Shown in pieces: positions 30,854-35,474 of a DNA stretch of 35,474 nt; position 1 is the first letter of the stretch, and every line of letters starts with the position of its first letter. The position numbers were made by a program, and so were the translations under genes. The notes under the pieces were generated by a model. That model was not told where the DNA came from. It did not search any database and saw only the letters and a list, made by a program, of their open reading frames with translations. Origin of the DNA: Deltaproteobacteria bacterium (lineage in GTDB: Bacteria > Desulfobacterota > Desulfobacteria > Desulfobacterales > Desulfobacteraceae); NCBI GenBank assembly GCA_013151635.1, contig JAADHV010000036.1, forward strand, positions 1-35,474, read 5' to 3'.

Positions 30854-32203
30854 ATGGGTACAATACTGGATATTGTCAATGCAAGAGATCCATTTGAAAA
30901 AGAGTTCCACCAGGCAGTAACAGAAGTTGTTGAATCAGTAAAACCGGTTCTGGACAAAAATCCAGAATATCGGCATGCCGGAATTATGGAAAGGATTGTC
31001 GAACCGGAACGTTTGATTCAGTTCAGGGTTCCCTGGGTGGATGATCAAGGCATAGTAAGGGTCAACAGGGGATTCAGAATCCAAATGAACAGTGCCATAG
31101 GGCCTTATAAAGGCGGTCTTCGTTTCCACCCTTCCGTAAATCTTTCCATTTTGAAATTTCTTGCTTTTGAACAGGTGTTTAAAAATGCATTGACAACTTT
31201 GCCCATGGGCGGTGGAAAAGGCGGCTCAGACTTTGATCCCAAAGGAAAATCAGATAATGAAGTCATGAGGTTCTGCCAGAGCTTCATGAGCGAGCTTTTC
31301 CGTCATATCGGTCCTTTTACAGACGTCCCGGCCGGGGATATCGGTGTTGGCGGAAGAGAGATCGGATACCTTTTCGGGATGTATAAAAAATTGAAAAATG
31401 AATTTGCAGGCATTCTTACAGGGAAAAGCCTTAACTGGGGCGGAAGCCTTGTCAGACCAGAGGCCACAGGGTATGGTTCGGTCTTTTTTGCCGATGAGAT
31501 GCTGGCAACCCGGAAAGAAACTCTTAAAGACAAGATATGTCTGGTTTCAGGTTCCGGTAATGTGGCCCAGTACACCACTGAAAAATTGAACCACCTGGGA
31601 GCAAAAGTTGTTACTTTGTCTGATTCCTCCGGATACATTTATGATGAAAAAGGAATTGATGAGGCCAAACTCCAATATGTATTGTACCTTAAAAATGTAA
31701 AACGCGGCAGGATTAAAGAATATGCTCAAAAGTATCCTGAAGCCGTCTATACAGCGCTTGACGGTTCAGCCGGCCATAACCCGCTCTGGAACCATAAGGC
31801 AGATTGTGCTTTCCCAAGCGCAACCCAGAATGAAATCAACGGCAAGGATGCCCAGAACCTGCTGAATAATGGTGTTGCCGTGGTCTGTGAGGGAGCGAAC
31901 ATGCCGACAACCCCAGAGGGTGTGGACATCTTCCTTGACAGCAAAATCCTCTATGCCCCGAGTAAAGCTGCCAACGCCGGTGGTGTTGCAGTATCCGGGC
32001 TTGAAATGTCCCAGAATTCAATGAGGATCAAATGGTCCAGTGAAGAAGTGGAAGCCAAGCTTAAAGGCATCATGCAGAGCATTCATTCGGCATGCCTTTC
32101 TGCTTCAGAAGAATACGGGACCCCTGGCAACTATGTAAATGGAGCCAATATTGCAGGATTTGTTAAAGTTGCAGATTCAATGATGGATCAGGGTGTTGTC
32201 TGA
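30854..32203 (+). CDS. gdhA: NADP-type glutamate dehydrogenase
   Basis: This 449-residue enzyme reductively aminates 2-oxoglutarate to glutamate (hexameric, class I, as E. coli GdhA of 447 residues). The substrate site is clear: RVPWVDDQGIVRVNRGFRIQ, GPYKGGLRFHPSVNLSILKF, LPMGGGKGGSDFDPKGKSD (catalytic Lys) and PAGDIGVGGREIGYLFG. The nucleotide domain has VSGSGNVAQYTTEKL and AVVCEGANMPTTPEGVDIF. Ser in place of an acidic residue at the end of the second Rossmann strand (TLSDSSGYIYDE) suggests NADP preference, typical of this class. ATG 30854 is preceded by AGGAGA. Confidence 0.97.
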   Translation: MGTILDIVNARDPFEKEFHQAVTEVVESVKPVLDKNPEYRHAGIMERIVEPERLIQFRVPWVDDQGIVRVNRGFRIQMNSAIGPYKGGLRFHPSVNLSILKFLAFEQVFKNALTTLPMGGGKGGSDFDPKGKSDNEVMRFCQSFMSELFRHIGPFTDVPAGDIGVGGREIGYLFGMYKKLKNEFAGILTGKSLNWGGSLVRPEATGYGSVFFADEMLATRKETLKDKICLVSGSGNVAQYTTEKLNHLGAKVVTLSDSSGYIYDEKGIDEAKLQYVLYLKNVKRGRIKEYAQKYPEAVYTALDGSAGHNPLWNHKADCAFPSATQNEINGKDAQNLLNNGVAVVCEGANMPTTPEGVDIFLDSKILYAPSKAANAGGVAVSGLEMSQNSMRIKWSSEEVEAKLKGIMQSIHSACLSASEEYGTPGNYVNGANIAGFVKVADSMMDQGVV

Positions 32204-32234
32204 TTTTCCCTGAGAATTTTTTAAGATAAAAAAA

Positions 32235-32267
32235 AGGCCGGTTGGATTTTTAAACCGGTCTTTTTTT
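32235..32267 (+). terminator. Rho-independent terminator of gdhA, shared with the facing gene
   Basis: AGGCCGGTT (32235-32243) pairs with AACCGGTCT (32253-32261, one G-U) over a 9-base loop, followed by T7. On the opposite strand the A-run before the stem becomes a T tract, so it may also end the minus-strand operon, whose stop is at 32266. Confidence 0.88.
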
Positions 32268-32673
32268 ACATATCAGCGATATATGGTTCCACGATCGCAA
32301 GTTCGTTGGGTCTTATGGGCCGCCATGATATGGAATAGAGTATTTCAGGGATGACCTTTTGATCAGGGCTCAGCATGGCCACCCTGATCTTGTCATCCAG
32401 TTCGATCCACATGGTTTTATGAATACTCAGGTCATAATCTCGTGAGATTTTTTTGGCAAAATTATGGATATAGTTTCTCAAGGACGTATTCATGGCCGCA
32501 TGGGTTCTGGCATTTTTAAGGATAACGACAGTAGAAACAAGATAGCTGATATTTTTATTATCTGCTGCAAGTTTTATAATTTTTACATGATATGATCCCG
32601 GCCACCATGCCACAGGTTTTTTGCCGTCAGTACTTTTTCCGTCCCACTCATAAATAAAATCATGAAGAATCAT
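32266..32673 (-). CDS. Unrecognised soluble protein (third gene of cupin operon)
   Basis: This 135-residue protein starts MILHDFIYEWDGKSTDGKKP. ATG 32673 has GGAG upstream and overlaps the preceding gene by 14 bases; an upstream in-frame ATG (32730) would overlap by 70 and looks like shadow sequence. Residues VAWWPGSYHVKIIKL, THAAMNTSLRNYIHNFAKKI and ISWRPIRPNELAIVEPYI suggest a compact alpha/beta fold. No family is recognised. It is co-transcribed with the 552-residue protein and cupin. Confidence 0.7.
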   Translation of the reverse strand: MILHDFIYEWDGKSTDGKKPVAWWPGSYHVKIIKLAADNKNISYLVSTVVILKNARTHAAMNTSLRNYIHNFAKKISRDYDLSIHKTMWIELDDKIRVAMLSPDQKVIPEILYSISWRPIRPNELAIVEPYIADM

Positions 32674-34318
32674 TTTTTTTAAACTCCTGGCCTGAAATGG
32701 TTTTGAGTGCAGTCCGGCAGGCATGGGCAAAATCCTCAGGGTAACAACCGCTGATCCACCTTAGCTGGGCTTCGGAAAAGGTGTCAGGGGCATAGGGAAG
32801 CCTTGGAATGAATGAATATAAAAGATGGTGATCCCGGTTTTGACAATCAAATTGTTTTGAGAATTCAATGGATGTCACCATTTGCGCCCCGAGGAATTCA
32901 AGTGTTTTTACAGCAGACAGGATAGCCTTGTCCAGGGATCTGCGCATGGATGTATCTGCTTCTAAAATATTGCCGCAAGGGGTTTTGGGCATGAGTTGCA
33001 GTTCCCACTCGGAAATTTGTGCCTTGGGCACGAACAATATGGTGTGATCATCTTCCAGCAGGATAAGGGAGGATTCGTATCCTGGTTTTTTATCTGTTCT
33101 TGTATTGTTTTTGATGGCAGCCAAATAATTTAAGAAAAAATTTTTACTTGTTGCTTTCCTGTATTGCAAGATAAAATCTTTGACAAGGTCACCGCAGGCA
33201 AAAGAGGGCAATATTTCCCCTGTATCGGTTTTAACATTTTTCGGAATCATGGCATTCTGGTGGTGGATCATCTGGTGTGAGGCATGAAGCCTGTGGCCGG
33301 ACTGGGCATATCCATATCCAAAGTTCCATCCCCAAAGGGTATGGCCAAATTCCAGGGAAGGGGAAGTATCCTTTTCAAGTTCCGCCAGTATTTTTTTTCT
33401 TATGCTCTCAAGTTCATTTTCCTTAAGGCATCTTCTTTTCTCCGGTAATAAGATGCCAAACCCTTTTGCAAGTCTTGCAAAAGTACGCTGGTAGTAAAGG
33501 TGGCGAATACCTTTCATGTCTTCATGGCAAAGGTCCAAAGCCCTGTAGCGGATGGCATCATTTGCCATGTTGGAGGCAAAATGGCCCCAGGGGATATAGG
33601 AATTCCTTCTCAGGTATTCAAATACATGGGTGTTCTTGTCCTGGGAAATATATTCGCCTGTGATCTCATTATTACCTTGAACCCCTGGTTTCAGCACCAG
33701 GGTGTTTTTATAGTCACCAGGAAGATGTCTGTTATTCACAAGCACTTCAAAAAGCTCATGGTCGTGGATATCAGGAATAATCTTGTTTTTCCGGTTCTTT
33801 CTGTACCCGATTCCGTCAGGGGCCCCGGTTTTGGGATCAAAAAGAATTTTGCATGACTTTTTGGCCAGCAGTACCAGTTCTTCAGGGTCAGTTGAAGCCT
33901 GGGCAAGCGCAATTAGCAGGGGATGCGGCAGAAGGTCAAGAAGAGATTTTTTGTCTTGGATCCCTATAGCTCCGGTTTTTGATGACAACTCAAAATTTTT
34001 AAGCAAAGAGCAGGGCCCAGGGGCCGGGATGCTTATTGTTTCAGGGTGGGCAGCCTTTTTATCAGCCCAGGCAGAGTTAATGTAAGTTGTGCCCCTGAAT
34101 GGAAACGGGTTGGCAATTTCATAGATGGTGTCTGCATCAGGCTCATAAAGATCTCCCCCGGGGAAATTAACTTTATTGTCAACCATTTTTCCGTCTTGAA
34201 GCTGCCCAAGGGAGGTAATATAGTCATGTTCCCTTAAGTTTTTGATTTCAAAGCAGGGTTTGTGAATCCCTACAATAAACCGGCCATCTTTTCCAACGCA
34301 TGATCTTGGAGCCGTCAT
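32660..34318 (-). CDS. Large unrecognised protein with His-rich HIT/GalT-like motif
   Basis: This 552-residue cytoplasmic protein has no signal peptide or membrane helix. The most telling segment is HTLWGWNFGYGYAQSGHRLH followed by ASHQMIHHQNAMIP (about 330-365), reminiscent of the histidine triad of HIT/GalT-type nucleotidyltransferases. Later TILFVPKAQISEWELQLMPK also recalls GalT. Overall it does not match a family I can name, so the link is tentative. It overlaps the upstream cupin by 4 bases (ATGA) and the next gene by 14, a tight operon that suggests a shared pathway, perhaps on a sugar or nucleotide substrate. Confidence 0.72.
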   Translation of the reverse strand: MTAPRSCVGKDGRFIVGIHKPCFEIKNLREHDYITSLGQLQDGKMVDNKVNFPGGDLYEPDADTIYEIANPFPFRGTTYINSAWADKKAAHPETISIPAPGPCSLLKNFELSSKTGAIGIQDKKSLLDLLPHPLLIALAQASTDPEELVLLAKKSCKILFDPKTGAPDGIGYRKNRKNKIIPDIHDHELFEVLVNNRHLPGDYKNTLVLKPGVQGNNEITGEYISQDKNTHVFEYLRRNSYIPWGHFASNMANDAIRYRALDLCHEDMKGIRHLYYQRTFARLAKGFGILLPEKRRCLKENELESIRKKILAELEKDTSPSLEFGHTLWGWNFGYGYAQSGHRLHASHQMIHHQNAMIPKNVKTDTGEILPSFACGDLVKDFILQYRKATSKNFFLNYLAAIKNNTRTDKKPGYESSLILLEDDHTILFVPKAQISEWELQLMPKTPCGNILEADTSMRRSLDKAILSAVKTLEFLGAQMVTSIEFSKQFDCQNRDHHLLYSFIPRLPYAPDTFSEAQLRWISGCYPEDFAHACRTALKTISGQEFKKNDSS

Positions 34319-34665
34319 AGCTCAGGTGCTCCCGACGGGATCAGGCAGACAAAGGCAAAGGTCTTGTCAGAGGTGTTTTTAAACTGGTGTTCGATATTTG
34401 CCGGAACAAAGACAGCCGAGCCTGCTGAAACAGGATACCACCTGTCCTTGATGAGCACCTCTCCTGCGCCTTTGTGGACAAATACTTCATGCTCCCAGTC
34501 ATGGGTATGCCTTGGTGTAAATCCGTGTTTGCCCATTTCAAACAACCGCATGCAAAAGTTTTGCGCCCCGTCTTCTTTGCTGATCATTACCCTGCCGGCG
34601 ACGTTTTTGACCATTTCATTATCCATGACAATCGGCGGTATGTCTTTATAATTGACTACTTTCAT
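34315..34665 (-). CDS. Single-domain cupin protein
   Basis: This 116-residue protein has the cupin barrel: GFTPRHTHDWEHEVFVHKGA holds metal ligands His, His and Glu of cupin motif 1, and GSAVFVPANIEHQFKN is motif 2 with the fourth His. Such proteins can be metal-dependent enzymes or ligand-binding domains. GGAGAAACCAGAA precedes the ATG. First gene of the operon with the 552- and 135-residue proteins. Confidence 0.88.
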   Translation of the reverse strand: MKVVNYKDIPPIVMDNEMVKNVAGRVMISKEDGAQNFCMRLFEMGKHGFTPRHTHDWEHEVFVHKGAGEVLIKDRWYPVSAGSAVFVPANIEHQFKNTSDKTFAFVCLIPSGAPEL

Positions 34666-34731
34666 TTCTGGTTTCTCCTTTTGCCGGTGTGATAGCTCAA
34701 ATATTTTTAAGATTGAATGTGCATAAATAAA

Positions 34732-34759
34732 AATATGCTATTAATTATAGAATTGTCAA
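34732..34759 (-). promoter_or_regulatory. Candidate sigma70 promoter of the cupin operon
   Basis: On the minus strand TTGACA (34759-34754) and CATATT (34737-34732) are separated by 16 bases, leaving a leader of about 60 bases before the cupin start. Confidence 0.45.
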
Positions 34760-34799
34760 TGCAATTGGGCATTGTTTCCAGAGGAACTGCTATTAATTT

Positions 34800-35474
34800 T
34801 TATTCCGGGTGCGTGAGATGGGCGGCCATCATTTTGATTTCACCATAGGAGTAGTCATTTCCCAGGACTCTTTTGACTTCACTAAGGGAATTATTGTGTT
34901 CTCTGGCCAGTTCCTTTTCAATGGCCTGTTGCTTTCCAGGTGACAGCAGTTTGTTTATATCCAGTTGACCGTTTTCTACAAAAAATGCCAAATGCCCTTC
35001 AATGGTAGATTGTACTAAACCTCTTTTTTCTGCAATCCCGGTAATTGTGAGTCCGTTATTGAACATCTCCAGGCTTGTCTGTTTTGTGGCTGACGGCGGG
35101 TTCTTGGCTGATAATTTTTCAGAGTCTGGAAATAAAACCTTGTCTATCCCGTGTTTTTTGCGATAGATAAGAACCTGTTCCACCAGCTCTTTTCCATATT
35201 TTTCAATGGTTTTTTTGCCAACCCCCTGTATTTTTTTTAAATCCGCAATATTGCCCGGCAGGTACACTGCAATCTGGATCAATGCCTTTTGGTGCAGCAC
35301 CTGAAAAGGGGCAAGCTGTTTCTTTGCGGCCTTCCTGCTTCGCCAGTCCTTCAGGGCCAAGAATAGTTCCTGATGTTCGATATCTGATTCATTACAGTCC
35401 GGAGTCCGGTGCTTTTTTCTTTTTTCCGGGATAAGATCAATTTGGGCTGCTGAAACAGCACGCAGATACTTTGA
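34800..35474 (-). CDS. C-terminal part of a helicase-type protein with HRDC and HTH domains (5' end outside window)
   Basis: The frame is open from the window edge (SKYLRAVSAAQIDLIPEKRK) to TAA at 34800, about 224 residues. An HRDC domain covers roughly 45-125 (LALKDWRSRKAAKKQLAPFQ, VLHQKALIQIAVYLPGN and IQGVGKKTIEKYGKELVEQV). A helix-turn-helix of the HTH_40 type follows (TSLEMFNNGLTITGIAEKRG, LVQSTIEGHLAFFVENGQLD). This tail occurs on PIF1-like and RecQ-like helicases; the YLRAV start suits the PIF1-like form. The motor domain is not in view, so the exact class is open. Confidence 0.82.
   Translation of the reverse strand, partial: SKYLRAVSAAQIDLIPEKRKKHRTPDCNESDIEHQELFLALKDWRSRKAAKKQLAPFQVLHQKALIQIAVYLPGNIADLKKIQGVGKKTIEKYGKELVEQVLIYRKKHGIDKVLFPDSEKLSAKNPPSATKQTSLEMFNNGLTITGIAEKRGLVQSTIEGHLAFFVENGQLDINKLLSPGKQQAIEKELAREHNNSLSEVKRVLGNDYSYGEIKMMAAHLTHPE

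Noticed and set aside
1-35474. tRNA, rRNA, CRISPR, insertion sequence or prophage genes
   Set aside because: None of the expected motifs or repeats were seen by eye; the accessory region at 18500-23368 has no transposase.

Overview
The window reads as chromosomal DNA of an anaerobic, strictly respiratory or syntrophic bacterium, most likely a sulfate reducer of the Desulfobacterota (Desulfobacteraceae-like). This is inferred from gene content: a CooF-like ferredoxin/MetV cluster, a methyltetrahydrofolate-type pterin methyltransferase, a fused LutA-LutB lactate oxidation protein, several CCG-domain iron-sulfur proteins, a cobalamin riboswitch operon and a probable small selenoprotein. No rRNA, tRNA, CRISPR, transposase or phage gene was seen.

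Layout. 1-2410: tail of a LysR regulator, then azlC-azlD and a TrmB-family regulator behind a strong sigma70 promoter that carries two TAGTnACTA boxes. 2429-5207: complete phage-shock locus, pspA-pspB-pspC on the minus strand from a sigma54 promoter and divergent pspF on the plus strand, with a shared palindromic control region. 5334-6997: two ferredoxins plus MetV, preceded by a repeated GTTCAT-N4-ATGAAC palindrome. 7096-13015: MltD-like lytic transglycosylase, ArfB-like ribosome rescue factor, aminotransferase, an unannotated 60-residue selenoprotein candidate with in-frame UGA, Gpt and ArgG. 13135-15949: an operon encoding a CCG iron-sulfur/TVP38 fusion, a YdjY-like protein and a small membrane protein. 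16148-18499: small hypothetical, pterin-dependent methyltransferase and a MarR-GNAT fusion regulator.

18500-23368 is a decayed, accessory-looking stretch. It holds remnants of an oligopeptide ABC transporter, a frameshifted alkylsulfatase and a broken AraC regulator. Between them sits an intact three-gene ABC-2 export cassette (ATPase, GldF/GldG-like permease, secreted protein).

23369-29583 is a minus-strand operon. It starts with a sigma70 promoter and a cobalamin riboswitch whose expression platform can hide the ribosome binding site of a TrpD-like phosphoribosyltransferase. A 66-residue protein, a dehydrogenase-CobT fusion, a short LutC-like protein and a LutAB fusion follow. The first three genes look like an undescribed cobamide (lower-ligand) module coupled by position to lactate oxidation genes.

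29580-35474: MaoC-like hydratase, NADP-type glutamate dehydrogenase with tandem palindromes in its leader, an unrecognised three-gene operon (cupin, 552-residue protein, 135-residue protein), and the C-terminal part of a helicase-associated HRDC/HTH protein running off the window.
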